Shown here: positions 24,095 to 32,960 of the stretch, piece by piece | How positions within the stretch are numbered: the stretch's first letter is position 1 | Layout of the letters: each line of letters opens with the position of its first letter | NCBI RefSeq assembly: GCF_014647375.1 | Contig: NZ_BMPB01000014.1 | Span: forward strand, 183,322-247,321 | Direction of reading: 5' to 3' | DNA length: 64,000 nucleotides | Source of the DNA: Parabacteroides faecis | GTDB lineage: Bacteria; Bacteroidota; Bacteroidia; Bacteroidales; Tannerellaceae | The notes under the pieces: generated by a model | The model's database searches: none | Told to the model about the DNA's origin: nothing | Seen by the model: only the letters and a program-made list of their open reading frames with translations | Program-made: the position numbers and the translations under genes

Positions 24095-25279
24095 CTAATT
24101 TAGCGGTTTTCTGGAAAAATTCAAAAATATCATTTCATAACAAACAGTCAACCAAACGACAATCACAGGCCATGCCTTCAACGCATACGGTCTGATAAAG
24201 CCTGCCCGAACCACACGAGGTACTAATTCGGTTGTCGACAACCCCACGACGACCAACGTGATCACCAGCAACCAGTAATTATATTTTTTATGTTCCGAAG
24301 GACTACAGATATACCATAGGGCAACTCCGATCATAGCAATGATATACCCGCTCGCTTCAGTACCCGTACTGAACAATACAACAAACAGCAAGACATTAGC
24401 CAGTAACATCATGCGAAAGGATAGATATTTATATTGAGATATCCGCAGATAAGGGATAAAGAAAAGTACCAGTCCCGGAACGATCAGCCACAGGTCGCTA
24501 TAAACCTCCGATCCTGATAATTTACGGACAACTCCCAGCAAAGAGATATTTTGTGCTTCAGCAAACAAATTCAAGCCATTCTTCAACTGTAATTGTGCAA
24601 CCCACTCATAATACTGCGAAATCACATAATCGAATCCCGGAGTATATAAAGCCGGAAAAACCAAGAATAATGCACCCCAGAAAATCCCTGAGATAATAAG
24701 TTTTCCTTTTTGTTTGGAAAAAAAGAAAAAAGCCAATCCGACAATCGGATAGATTTTAGTTAAAGTGCCGAGCATAATCACACAAGCAGCCCAAAAATCT
24801 TTTTTCTTCTCTATAAAAACAAAAGCGAGAATAATAAAGGCTGCTACAGAAATATTGAATTGTTGTACTCCCTGTGCAGTCATCAATTCTATATATGAGA
24901 ACCAATATATGAAAATTTTCTGCGAAGTGGAAAGAGGTAGTTGTTTAATCGCATAAAAGAGAAACGCCGTGTTAGCAGTAATCCATAACACTAATCCCAG
25001 CCAGTCCGGCAATACCGAGAATGGAGCAATCAGGGCGCTGAACAAAATTCCATACTGATTGGAATCATAATATTCTGCCGGATATTCCCCATAAATAGTC
25101 AACCCTTCTATGCTGTGCGGAAAAACATATTTAAATATCTTATAATTGTTATATTTACCTATGAAAAATTTAATCAGAGCATAAACAACACCGGTCAATA
25201 TCCACACCCACCAAAGTGACTTTTCTTCTTTCCATAAAGGTGCATTTACGAACGATTTACATTTTTCTACTAGTTTCAT
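24095..25279 (-). CDS. DUF2029/GT87-like integral-membrane glycosyltransferase
   Basis: 394 aa with about 10 predicted hydrophobic helices (for example WVWILTGVVYALIKFFIG, LGLVLWITANTAFLFYAI, PYLRISQ preceded by VPGLVLFFI). The layout, with a long first periplasmic loop (HSIEGLTIYGEYPAEYYDSN), fits the GT-C/GT87 group that uses polyprenyl-phosphate sugars. It would add sugars on the periplasmic side. It lies 25 bp after the GT9 gene and probably ends that operon. Family assignment is by topology and general resemblance. Confidence 0.7.
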   Translation of the reverse strand: MKLVEKCKSFVNAPLWKEEKSLWWVWILTGVVYALIKFFIGKYNNYKIFKYVFPHSIEGLTIYGEYPAEYYDSNQYGILFSALIAPFSVLPDWLGLVLWITANTAFLFYAIKQLPLSTSQKIFIYWFSYIELMTAQGVQQFNISVAAFIILAFVFIEKKKDFWAACVIMLGTLTKIYPIVGLAFFFFSKQKGKLIISGIFWGALFLVFPALYTPGFDYVISQYYEWVAQLQLKNGLNLFAEAQNISLLGVVRKLSGSEVYSDLWLIVPGLVLFFIPYLRISQYKYLSFRMMLLANVLLFVVLFSTGTEASGYIIAMIGVALWYICSPSEHKKYNYWLLVITLVVVGLSTTELVPRVVRAGFIRPYALKAWPVIVVWLTVCYEMIFLNFSRKPLN

Positions 25280-25304
25280 ATATTTCTAATATTACGACAA
25301 AAAC

Positions 25305-26333
25305 TTATTTGAGCAGGCCATCTACCTTCGCAATTACCATTTCCGGTGTTATCTGTGTCATGCATGCCCAATCCCCCCGAAAACAGGGCTTCTGTCCGAA
25401 TACGGAACAGGGACGGCAGGGAAGATCCAACTGGACCGCATTTTTAGGGTTCTGATGATAACCATAGAAACCCGCATACGGGTGAGTCGCTCCCCAAACG
25501 GATATTACCTTCGTTCCGACAAGGGAAGCGAAATGCATATTCGCGGAATCCATGCAAAGCAATACATCCAGCTGACTGATCAGGGCCAGTTCGTTATCCA
25601 GCGAATAACGTCCGACAAGACTTTTCACACGCGGATACTGGAACGCCCATTGTTCAAGGACAGCCTCCTCGTAACCGCGTCCTCCCAGCAGAAAGATCGT
25701 ATAATCTTCATTTTCAGAGAGACGGGCGACCACTTGTTCCATATCGTCCACCGGATAAATCTTTCCACGATGTTTGGCGAAGGGGGCAATCCCGATCCAT
25801 TTGCCTTTTTTCGTACCTGCCACCGCTTCCATAGCCGAAAGGTCGGCGGGATGCGATTCATAAAGGGAAGTAAATGATTCCGTATAATTCAGTCCGGCAG
25901 CCCGGAATACATCGGCATAACGCTCGATCACCGGACGCAAAGGCTTTAAATCCTTATGGTTGCGGTCAGTAAGGCGTTTACGCTCCTTTCTGGCCTTGTC
26001 TACAACATAAACCTTTTTCCCTTTCATCCGGAACAGGCTGCGGATTATGATCGTACGGATCACATTATGCAGATCCAGTACCATATCATACTCAAACTTA
26101 ACCAAGGCAGAAGCAAACCGGAGCAGTCCGCGCAATGTCTTTTCCGCAGCCTTCGTATTGATGCCTATCACGTCCACATTCGCCGGTCGGTTCATGAAGA
26201 CCGGTATCAGGAATGCCTGCGTAAGAACAGTAAACGTATCCTGCGGATTCGCTTTGGCGGCAGAGTAAATCACCGGAACCGTCATAGCGACATCGCCTAT
26301 AGCTGAAAGTCGTATAACAAGTATTTTTGCCAT
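25305..26333 (-). CDS. Glycosyltransferase family 9 (heptosyltransferase-like)
   Basis: 342 aa. MAKILVIRLSAIGDVAMTVP is the signature N-terminus of ADP-heptose:LPS heptosyltransferases, and LLCMDSANMHFASLVGTKVI with SVWGATHPYAGFYG is the family's C-terminal donor-binding region. It probably adds heptose or a related sugar to the LPS inner core in the cytoplasm. It is the fourth gene of an operon beginning with DUF4254. It begins 3 bp after the 157-aa gene's stop, so translation is coupled to that module. Confidence 0.9.
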   Translation of the reverse strand: MAKILVIRLSAIGDVAMTVPVIYSAAKANPQDTFTVLTQAFLIPVFMNRPANVDVIGINTKAAEKTLRGLLRFASALVKFEYDMVLDLHNVIRTIIIRSLFRMKGKKVYVVDKARKERKRLTDRNHKDLKPLRPVIERYADVFRAAGLNYTESFTSLYESHPADLSAMEAVAGTKKGKWIGIAPFAKHRGKIYPVDDMEQVVARLSENEDYTIFLLGGRGYEEAVLEQWAFQYPRVKSLVGRYSLDNELALISQLDVLLCMDSANMHFASLVGTKVISVWGATHPYAGFYGYHQNPKNAVQLDLPCRPCSVFGQKPCFRGDWACMTQITPEMVIAKVDGLLK

Positions 26334-26336
26334 CTA

Positions 26337-26810
26337 TTAATTGAATGTTCCGCTATAATAACAGCGGGTTAAATAATAGGAAGGCTCATAATAAGCACTC
26401 CCGTTATAATTGTCTATCGTACGACATATCTTATCGTTATAGATGCGTAAGATCGCATCAGCATAATCTTCCCACGAATAAAGAGTGGACAGGATCAGAC
26501 GCATATACACTTTTCCCATGTCCTGTTCACCCGGGATATGGCTGACTAAATCAGGATTAACATTCGTCACATCAAAACTGCCAGCCTGCATTCGATATTC
26601 CTGAATCAACCGTTCAACGACAGCCTGCTGATTTTCACTATGCATAACATTTGCCAAGGATAGTTTTTCAGCAATACCCCGTTTTCCCATACAATTTACG
26701 ACATACCGATTCGGCTGCTTCAAATGCCGTGCTATACGTTCGATCAGGCTACAAACATAAAACACATCATCCTGCGTTATTTCTTCATCCGGAAAGAATA
26801 CATTCTTCAT
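26337..26810 (-). CDS. Uncharacterised partner of the DUF3990 protein
   Basis: 157 aa, soluble, no signal peptide. Visible features are FFPDEEITQDDVFYVCSLIE, NRYVVNCMGKRGIAEKLSLA, DMGKVYMRLIL and a Tyr-rich C-terminus (IDNYNGSAYYEPSYYLTRCY). I recall the same sequence pattern encoded next to DUF3990 proteins in other Firmicutes and Bacteroidetes, but I know no function. Its ATG overlaps the DUF3990 stop by 4 bp, showing tight coupling. The pairing suggests an antitoxin, chaperone or co-effector of the ADP-ribosyltransferase-like protein; this is inference. Confidence 0.75.
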   Translation of the reverse strand: MKNVFFPDEEITQDDVFYVCSLIERIARHLKQPNRYVVNCMGKRGIAEKLSLANVMHSENQQAVVERLIQEYRMQAGSFDVTNVNPDLVSHIPGEQDMGKVYMRLILSTLYSWEDYADAILRIYNDKICRTIDNYNGSAYYEPSYYLTRCYYSGTFN

Positions 26811-27265
26811 AACTCGTAACTCTTTTCATAGGTTAACGACTCTATCGCCCTATCAGAACAAAATACAATCTGATGAGTCGGATATTTAAATTTAGCCAAT
26901 GCCCAGAATGCTTCACGACTGATCGATCCGGAAAGAAAATCTTCTACATAATTCCAAACCGAATCATCTGCCATCGGTCCCTCCACCAAGTCATAGGTAT
27001 GTGGGACTCCTTTACGACAAGAGGCTATGAAATCGAGCCATTCATCCGTCAACTCTTTAAAACGGAGAATTTGTAACCCGGCAATTTCCTTATATTCGTA
27101 TACATTAACAATATGAGCCGGAGTTTTATTAGCTGCCCACCGTTGGGCTTGCTTTTCCAACACCGTACAGTAAAATCCGAAACCGAAATCTTTAAAGAAA
27201 CCGGTAGTTTGTACCTTCGGATATTCTATTACCATATTGCTACCATGATATACTTTCATTGCCAT
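26807..27265 (-). CDS. DUF3990 protein (ADP-ribosyltransferase-like fold)
   Basis: 152 aa. MKVYHGSNMVIEYPKV, then KDFGFGFYCTVLEKQAQRWA, YDLVEGPMADDSVWNYVEDF and a C-terminal KYPTHQIVFCSDRAIESL. These match the DUF3990 pattern, a family I place in the ADP-ribosyl superfamily: the His of YHGS and the Tyr of GFYCT would sit in the NAD pocket and the Gln of HQIVF near the catalytic position. Whether it transfers ADP-ribose is unknown. It begins 1 bp after the DUF4254 stop and overlaps the partner gene by 4 bp. The start may be ATG 27265 or 27259. Confidence 0.8.
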   Translation of the reverse strand: MAMKVYHGSNMVIEYPKVQTTGFFKDFGFGFYCTVLEKQAQRWAANKTPAHIVNVYEYKEIAGLQILRFKELTDEWLDFIASCRKGVPHTYDLVEGPMADDSVWNYVEDFLSGSISREAFWALAKFKYPTHQIVFCSDRAIESLTYEKSYEL

Positions 27266-27266
27266 T

Positions 27267-27872
27267 TTATTTTTTACCGTATAATACAGGATTCAAAGCC
27301 GGATCATTATACATTTTCATCTGTTTGTACACCTTCATGTACTTGCGGCCTTCTTTGATATCGGTCAGCAACTGATCCAATGCCGTTGAAAGGTCTGTCT
27401 TCTGTTCCAGCAGCACCTTCAGTTTTTCTTCACATTTGACTTTGTGTTCGGGAGTCGCATCAGGGCGGTTCACCTCTTCATTCATATGGTAGATCTTGAG
27501 TGTCAGGATAGACAAACGGTCTACCGCCCATGCCGGACTCTCCGTATTGATCGTTGCATCCGGCAAGACCTTTACATCCTTGTATTTATCCAGAAAGAAA
27601 CTATCGATCAGTTCCACCAGATCGGTACGGTCCTGATTAGATTTATCTATACGGCGCTTGATCGCTATTGCCTCGACCGGGTCGATCGCCGGATTACGGA
27701 TGATATCTTCCAGATGCCATTGCACCGCATCAATCCAGTTTTTCAAATAAAGATAAAACTCGATACTTTTTACCTCATAAGGATTATGCATGGTTGCATC
27801 CACATCATCAGAAACATGATACGCTTTCGTAGCCTGTTCAAATATCCGGTAACACTGTTCGCTGAAATTCAT
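27267..27872 (-). CDS. DUF4254 protein linked to LPS biosynthesis
   Basis: 201 aa from ATG 27872 (MNFSEQCYRIFEQATKAYHV). Helical and soluble, with SIEFYLYLKNWIDAVQWHLE, ESPAWAVDRLSILTLKIYHM and a C-terminal IKEGRKYMKVYKQMKMYNDP, the conserved ending of the DUF4254 family. Function is unknown; the family is commonly found beside GT9 genes in Bacteroidales. An upstream frame to 28064 is rejected because it runs into the GH43 gene and past the promoter at 27907-27914. It heads the operon DUF4254, DUF3990, partner, GT9, GT87-like. Confidence 0.88.
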   Translation of the reverse strand: MNFSEQCYRIFEQATKAYHVSDDVDATMHNPYEVKSIEFYLYLKNWIDAVQWHLEDIIRNPAIDPVEAIAIKRRIDKSNQDRTDLVELIDSFFLDKYKDVKVLPDATINTESPAWAVDRLSILTLKIYHMNEEVNRPDATPEHKVKCEEKLKVLLEQKTDLSTALDQLLTDIKEGRKYMKVYKQMKMYNDPALNPVLYGKK

Positions 27873-27906
27873 AAATAATCGTTTTGCTTTCTGTAAATAC
27901 TGTTGA

Positions 27907-27914
27907 CAAAGGTA
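27907..27914 (-). promoter_or_regulatory. -7 promoter element for the DUF4254-GT9 operon
   Basis: TACCTTTG on the minus strand, a perfect match, 34 bp before ATG 27872. It supports the short start. Confidence 0.7.
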
Positions 27915-27936
27915 GAAAATCTTTTCTGATAATCTA

Positions 27937-29034
27937 TCAATGAATTTCCTGAAGAGTGGTATTCGGACCTTCCACATACAAGTTGCCCTTTTCGTCCACT
28001 CCCATCTTATCGATAAAAACGACACGCTCTTCACCTGTATTCTGCGTACGTCCGTGATACACACAATACATCTGCTTTCCGTCTTTCGAATAAGTCACAC
28101 TGTTATGGCCCGTACCCGTTACAATCCCGCCTTTTTCAACATTCTTCTCCAGTACCGGGTTGTTTGCCGATTTAACAAAAGGACCGAGGGGATTTTTAGA
28201 AGTCGCATAGCCGACAGCATAATTCTTTCCTCCGAAATAATTCGCAGAATACATCATATAATAGATATCGCCTTTCTTAAATATATATGAACCCTCCGTC
28301 CATCGGCGGTTCACTTCGCCAGTCGTTACAGAACGGCTCTCCCATTCGGCCTGCGGGTCTTCATTGGTAACAGGCGGGCGTAGGATCAACACGGGTTCGC
28401 CGATGATGCCGCTTAAATCAGGTTGCAGCTCGACACCGTAAATCCAGCTTTCCTCTATTTCGTTGAACATACCTTTCTCACGTGCCCATGAAGCCACTTC
28501 ACTCTCTACCGGATGCTTGTAACAGCAACGGGAATAATATAAGTAAAGACGTCCGTCGGAATCTTGCAGCAGATTACCGTCGATAACAGGATAGCCGGGG
28601 TCAAAAAGAGGGCGGTCGCTCATCTCCCTGAACGGACCGGTCGGTTTATCCGAAACAGCAATGCCGATTCTGAAATTCTCCAACTCATTAGTCGGGTTCT
28701 CCTTCCAATCGGCACTGAAAAACATATAAAACTTCCCTTTCCGTTCATACACTTCCGGCGCCCAGAAGTTGGCTGTAGCCCACGAACCGGCCATATTACC
28801 CCGGTAAACCTGTCCTTCCGGTTTCCAGTCTATCAGATTATCCGAAGAATAAGCACAGAAACCATCCACGGCCCCTGCGCCCGTGCCATACATATAATAA
28901 CGCCCGTCGGAAGCCAACAATACATAAGGGTCACCGAACTTTACAGGCAGCGGATTCGTATACTTCCCCTGGCCGTATACAGGAATGCAAACAATGGCCA
29001 GCAAGCATAATACACACAACAACAGATGCTTCAT
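27937..29034 (-). CDS. Secreted glycoside hydrolase family 43 enzyme
   Basis: 365 aa. Signal peptide MKHLLLCVLCLLAIVCIPVYG (cleaved near GQGKY). Five-bladed propeller features with the catalytic Asp in KFGDPYVLLASDGRYYMYG, the pKa-modulating Asp in YPVIDGNLLQDSDGRLYLYY and the catalytic Glu in NRRWTEGSYIFKKGDIYYMM. GH43 enzymes cleave arabinose-, xylose- or galactose-containing side chains; the subfamily is not readable by eye. It is not in a SusCD locus here. A start at 29055 (MCIKNWKMKH...) is possible but 29034 gives a cleaner signal peptide. Confidence 0.92.
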   Translation of the reverse strand: MKHLLLCVLCLLAIVCIPVYGQGKYTNPLPVKFGDPYVLLASDGRYYMYGTGAGAVDGFCAYSSDNLIDWKPEGQVYRGNMAGSWATANFWAPEVYERKGKFYMFFSADWKENPTNELENFRIGIAVSDKPTGPFREMSDRPLFDPGYPVIDGNLLQDSDGRLYLYYSRCCYKHPVESEVASWAREKGMFNEIEESWIYGVELQPDLSGIIGEPVLILRPPVTNEDPQAEWESRSVTTGEVNRRWTEGSYIFKKGDIYYMMYSANYFGGKNYAVGYATSKNPLGPFVKSANNPVLEKNVEKGGIVTGTGHNSVTYSKDGKQMYCVYHGRTQNTGEERVVFIDKMGVDEKGNLYVEGPNTTLQEIH

Positions 29035-29119
29035 TTTCCAGTTTTTTATACACATTAGTCTTTCATGATATTTAAAGCGTGCAAATTACGTTTTTATCTC
29101 CACTTCCGCAAATAATCTC

Positions 29120-29127
29120 TATCTTTG
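29120..29127 (+). promoter_or_regulatory. -7 promoter element for pdxB
   Basis: TATCTTTG, a perfect match, 21 bp before ATG 29149. A TTG at 29125 in the same frame falls inside this element and so cannot be the start. Confidence 0.75.
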
Positions 29128-29148
29128 CCAGTAGTAAAAGGCAAGAAA

Positions 29149-30252
29149 ATGAAAATAGTAGCTGATAACACGGTCCCGTACCTGAAAGGGGTTGCCGAAC
29201 CGATCGCAGATGTAAAATACCTCAACTCAAACGAGTTCACTCCTTCAACCATTCATGATGCCGACGCCCTGATCGTACGAAGCATCGACAAATGTACCCG
29301 TGAACTGTTGGAAGGAAGCCGCGTCAGGCTGATCACGACAGCAACCATCGGTTTCGACCATATCGACATAAAGTATTGTGATGAAGCAGGTATTACCTGG
29401 AAAAACGCCCCGGGATGCAATGCCGTTTCGGTCGCCCAATATGTTTTATCTTCGCTGATCACCATCGGTCTCCGCAGAAACGAACCATTAGAGGGGAAAA
29501 CGATCGGAATAGTCGGCGTAGGCCATGTAGGTAAAGAACTGGAAAAACTCTGCGCATCATATGGCATGCACGTTTTACGTAATGACCCGCCACGGGCAGA
29601 AAAGGAAGGAGAGGCAGGATTCGTTTCGTTGGATACGATTGCAGAAGAAGCGGATATTATCTCTTTCCATACGCCACTGACAAAAGAAGGGCGTTTTGCC
29701 ACCCGCCATCTGGCAAGCGAAGCCTTTTTCAACCAAACACGGAAAAAGCCTTGGTTCGTAAACGCTTCGAGAGGAGCGGTACACGATACTCCGGCGCTAA
29801 TGAATGCCCTGAAATCAGGAAAAATAAGCGAAGCAGTGATCGATTGCTGGGAAAACGAACCGGCAATCGACCGTGAATTAATAAGTCTGGCAACCATAGC
29901 CACTCCCCATATTGCCGGATTCTCTGCCGACGGTAAAGCCAACGGGACCCGCACCTGCCTGGAAAATATCGAACGCTTCTTCGGACTGAAGATAGAAAAA
30001 ATGAAGGAGGTCGTCCCTCCCGTTCCTGCCGATCCGGTGATCGACCTGGACAATGTTACGGAGCATCGTATCGAACATGCGATCTTCAGAAGTTTCGATC
30101 CGCTTGCCGTAGACAAGGCATTACGGGAAACACCTGATAAATTCGAATGGTTCCGGTCTAATTACAATCACCCGCGGGAGTTTACCGCCTACACGATAAA
30201 AAATGCAACCGCGGAAGAGCGGTCGCTATTCGATAAGTTAGGTTTCAAATAA
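29149..30252 (+). CDS. pdxB: Erythronate-4-phosphate dehydrogenase
   Basis: 367 aa. Begins MKIVADNTVPYLKGVAEPIA, has the dehydrogenase NAD motif TIGIVGVGHVGKELEKLCAS, catalytic Arg in FVNASRGAVHDTPALM, Glu in VIDCWENEP and His in IATPHIAGFSADGKANGTRT. The C-terminal dimerisation region (about 285-367) separates PdxB from other D-2-hydroxyacid dehydrogenases. It oxidises 4-phosphoerythronate in the deoxyxylulose-5-phosphate-dependent route to pyridoxal phosphate. It is divergent from the GH43 gene and appears monocistronic. Confidence 0.93.
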   Translation: MKIVADNTVPYLKGVAEPIADVKYLNSNEFTPSTIHDADALIVRSIDKCTRELLEGSRVRLITTATIGFDHIDIKYCDEAGITWKNAPGCNAVSVAQYVLSSLITIGLRRNEPLEGKTIGIVGVGHVGKELEKLCASYGMHVLRNDPPRAEKEGEAGFVSLDTIAEEADIISFHTPLTKEGRFATRHLASEAFFNQTRKKPWFVNASRGAVHDTPALMNALKSGKISEAVIDCWENEPAIDRELISLATIATPHIAGFSADGKANGTRTCLENIERFFGLKIEKMKEVVPPVPADPVIDLDNVTEHRIEHAIFRSFDPLAVDKALRETPDKFEWFRSNYNHPREFTAYTIKNATAEERSLFDKLGFK

Positions 30253-30338
30253 GCCTTCGTAAAGAAAATGGGAAAAGGATGCGACCTGTTTTGAAAAAGC
30301 ATGCCGACTAAATTGAATTAGTACGGCGGGTAATCAAC

Positions 30339-30426
30339 GGTTGATAACCGTCAACCGATCGGCTCATAGTTATCGGCCGATTGGCTCATAATCATCAACC
30401 GAACGGCTGACAATTATCGGCCGCTG
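30339..30426. repeat. Four-copy imperfect 22-bp tandem repeat
   Basis: Four head-to-tail 22-bp units start at 30339, 30361, 30383 and 30405, with a common pattern GGCTCATAAT..TC..CCGA. Alternate copies share GTCAACCGA or TATCGGCCG, and copies 2 and 4 contain complementary GGCCGAT/ATCGGCC segments that could pair. It lies in the 275-bp gap between pdxB and the MFS gene; the rest of that gap holds no gene. Confidence 0.8.
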
Positions 30427-30527
30427 AACAGTACCGCATCCAATATACAAAACATAATGATAAAAGGTACTGGAGATCAGCATCTTATTTATATAAAAAA
30501 CAATAATAAATCCAACGACTCACAGCA

Positions 30528-31727
30528 ATGGCGAAAGACAAATTATTATCACCCGGCTTTTGTTATATATTGATGGCAAATTTCCTGCTGTTTTTTGCCT
30601 TCTACCTGATACTGCCGATCCTGCCATTCTACTTGCAGGAACGGTTTATGACGGACAAGTCGATGATCGGGTTCATCCTGTCCTGCTACACGATAGCCTG
30701 TCTTTGTATCCGCCCCTTCTCTGGATATCTGTTGGATACGTTTGCGCGCCGCCCGTTGTATCTGGTAGCTTATGCCGTATTCATGGTCATTTTTGCCGGA
30801 TATATGGTTGCAAGCCTGCTGAGTATATTCATCGTGCTGCGCATCCTGCATGGGTTCGCTTTCGGGATGGTAACAGTTTCGGGTAATACGATCGTGATCG
30901 ATATCCTTCCTTCTTCCCGACGCGGCGAAGGGATCGGTTATTATGGGATGGCGAATAACCTGGCCATGAGTTTCGGACCGATGATCGGGTTGTTCATGCA
31001 TGCCAGTTTCAGCTATGAAGTGATCTTCGGCTGTTCACTGGCTTCCTGTTTCCTGGGGTTTATCATGGCTTATCTGGTGAAGACTCCTTACAAGCAACCG
31101 GTAAAGAAAGAACCGATCTCGCTCGACCGCTTCTTTCTGGTAAAAGGGGGCTGGGCAGGCATCTCTTTGTTAATGTTATCTATTCCCTACGGGATGACGA
31201 CTACATATGTTGCCATGTATGCGGATGAAATAGGGATTTCCGTCAATTCAGGGCTTTACTTTACCTTTATGGCGATAGGCCTGGCCATATCGCGGCTGTT
31301 CTCCGGACGGCAGGTAGATAAAGGACGTATCACGCTGGTCATTACATTGGGGATGTATCTGGCTTGTGCCAGTTTCTTCGCCCTGGCTTCCCTGGAGACA
31401 TTGATGAAATGGAATCCGGTATTTACTTCCTATTTATATATAGGTATAGCATTATCACAAGGAGTAGCCTTCGGTACGATGTTCCCGGCATTCAATACCC
31501 TGTTCGTGAATCTGGCCCCCAACAGTCAGCGCGGGACAGCGACCTCCACCTATCTGACCAGCTGGGACGTAGGTATCGGTATCGGATTGATGATAGGCGG
31601 AAGCATTGCACAGGAGTTCGGCGGTTTTAATTATGCCTATCTGTTCGGGGCCTGCCTGACGGTATTGTCTACCTTCTTTTTCATTATCAAAGCAGGACCA
31701 CATTTCAACAGGAATAAATTACGGTAA
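30528..31727 (+). CDS. MFS transporter
   Basis: 399 aa with 12 predicted membrane helices. MFS signature features are YLILPILPFYLQERF in helix 1 and FSGYLLDTFARRPLYLVAY in the loop 2-3 region, with SSRRGEGIGYYGMANNLAMS at helix 5. It resembles YfcJ/AraJ-type drug or sugar efflux carriers. The substrate is unknown. It is convergent with, and overlaps by 9 bp, the glycosyltransferase gene at 31719. Confidence 0.92.
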   Translation: MAKDKLLSPGFCYILMANFLLFFAFYLILPILPFYLQERFMTDKSMIGFILSCYTIACLCIRPFSGYLLDTFARRPLYLVAYAVFMVIFAGYMVASLLSIFIVLRILHGFAFGMVTVSGNTIVIDILPSSRRGEGIGYYGMANNLAMSFGPMIGLFMHASFSYEVIFGCSLASCFLGFIMAYLVKTPYKQPVKKEPISLDRFFLVKGGWAGISLLMLSIPYGMTTTYVAMYADEIGISVNSGLYFTFMAIGLAISRLFSGRQVDKGRITLVITLGMYLACASFFALASLETLMKWNPVFTSYLYIGIALSQGVAFGTMFPAFNTLFVNLAPNSQRGTATSTYLTSWDVGIGIGLMIGGSIAQEFGGFNYAYLFGACLTVLSTFFFIIKAGPHFNRNKLR

Positions 31728-32960
31728 TAACCGCTCGATATAGTCACACAAGTTTCCGATGCCGTTCTCGCTTTTGATCTGCCCGCTTACCGTGGCGGCA
31801 TTCTTTTTATAATCCGGATTACCGACCAGGTCCGCTATTTTACGTTCCAGTTCATTCTCGGAAACTTTAGCGATCTTCACCCGTTCCGGACCTAATCCCA
31901 GCACCTGGACCCGATACGCCCAATAAGGCTGGTCGAGCAATAAAGGAGTAATCAGCTGGGGAACACCCGCACGCGCTACGCTATGTGTCGTACCGCTTCC
32001 CCCGTGGTGGATAACGGCATCGCAATGCGGAAAAATCAGATGATGGGGAATCGGTTTCTTCATCAGGAACAATTGTTCGCTTCCCTGTAAAGTTTCCCCT
32101 GTCTTCGCCCAGCCTGAACCGACAACCAGCCGGTATTTTTTCCGGTCACTGATACGTGCCAGCATGCCGCAGAAACGCTCCCGGTCGTTCGAAGTACAAC
32201 TGCCCAGCGTAAAGAAGATGACCGGTGTCCGGTCTCTTTGGATAAACGCCATCAGTTCCTGATACGCCTCTTCATCATATTCAAACGTATCATTGAAACA
32301 ATATCCACCGATATTCCAGCGAAAACGTTCGTCCCACACGGGATCGGTATGTCCCAGATAACGGCTGTACAACAGAAAATTATCACTATTCTTCGCTGCA
32401 TCCAGGCCGAAATTAGCGATCGGAGCCAGACCATACTTCGCCCGGTTCTTATTGATCGTATCTTTCACCATATAGTTGGATACCTTGTTCATCATCAGCC
32501 AAAGCAGTTTCGGCGTAATGACCGGATTAGGCTTCGGGTACGGAAAAGCAGGAGGCGGCATCTTCGTGCCGGGCAGGAAAGGAGCAAAAGCCGTACGGAC
32601 AAAAGGCTTTTTACAATATTCTGCAATGCCGGTCGCGGCAAACTCCGTATTGGCTGCTACCAGGACATCGTTCTGTTCAAGAAGCGGGATCACCTGCACA
32701 AACTGTTTGTCGATCGCATCGCGCGTCCATTCCACGATCCTCTTAAAGCTCTGTTTATTCTCGGCAGCATCGGCCATCATTCCGCCGATATTGTCGAAAT
32801 CCTGCAAAACGACTTTTACAGGATATTTTCTGACCATTTCCTCAAAAACCAGGGGAACATTCATTGTTACCTCATGGCCTCGTCCGACCAACTCGCGTGC
32901 CACTGCCAGATAGGGCAACACGTCACCTTGTGATCCTCTTGTTACAAGCAGTATTCTCAT
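31719..32960 (-). CDS. Glycosyltransferase family 1/28 (UGT-like)
   Basis: 413 aa. MRILLVTRGSQGDVLPYLAV is the typical N-terminus of sterol-glucosyltransferase/MGT-type enzymes, and HCDAVIHHGGSGTTHSVARA with PLLLDQPYWAYRVQVLGLG is the UGT donor-binding motif. It likely glycosylates a lipid or small hydrophobic molecule in the cytoplasm. It begins exactly after the stop of a 57-aa membrane-protein gene, so the two are co-translated. The acceptor is unknown. Confidence 0.9.
   Translation of the reverse strand: MRILLVTRGSQGDVLPYLAVARELVGRGHEVTMNVPLVFEEMVRKYPVKVVLQDFDNIGGMMADAAENKQSFKRIVEWTRDAIDKQFVQVIPLLEQNDVLVAANTEFAATGIAEYCKKPFVRTAFAPFLPGTKMPPPAFPYPKPNPVITPKLLWLMMNKVSNYMVKDTINKNRAKYGLAPIANFGLDAAKNSDNFLLYSRYLGHTDPVWDERFRWNIGGYCFNDTFEYDEEAYQELMAFIQRDRTPVIFFTLGSCTSNDRERFCGMLARISDRKKYRLVVGSGWAKTGETLQGSEQLFLMKKPIPHHLIFPHCDAVIHHGGSGTTHSVARAGVPQLITPLLLDQPYWAYRVQVLGLGPERVKIAKVSENELERKIADLVGNPDYKKNAATVSGQIKSENGIGNLCDYIERLLP

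Noticed and set aside
27873-28064. 64-residue extension of the DUF4254 protein
   Set aside because: It lies within the GH43 gene and crosses a -7 element; the residues do not resemble the family.
29253-30116. 287-codon open frame opposite pdxB
   Set aside because: Shadow frame rich in Ser and Ala from the complementary codons; pdxB itself is unmistakable.
30339-30426. Possible CRISPR array
   Set aside because: Units are contiguous with no unique spacers and there are no cas genes.
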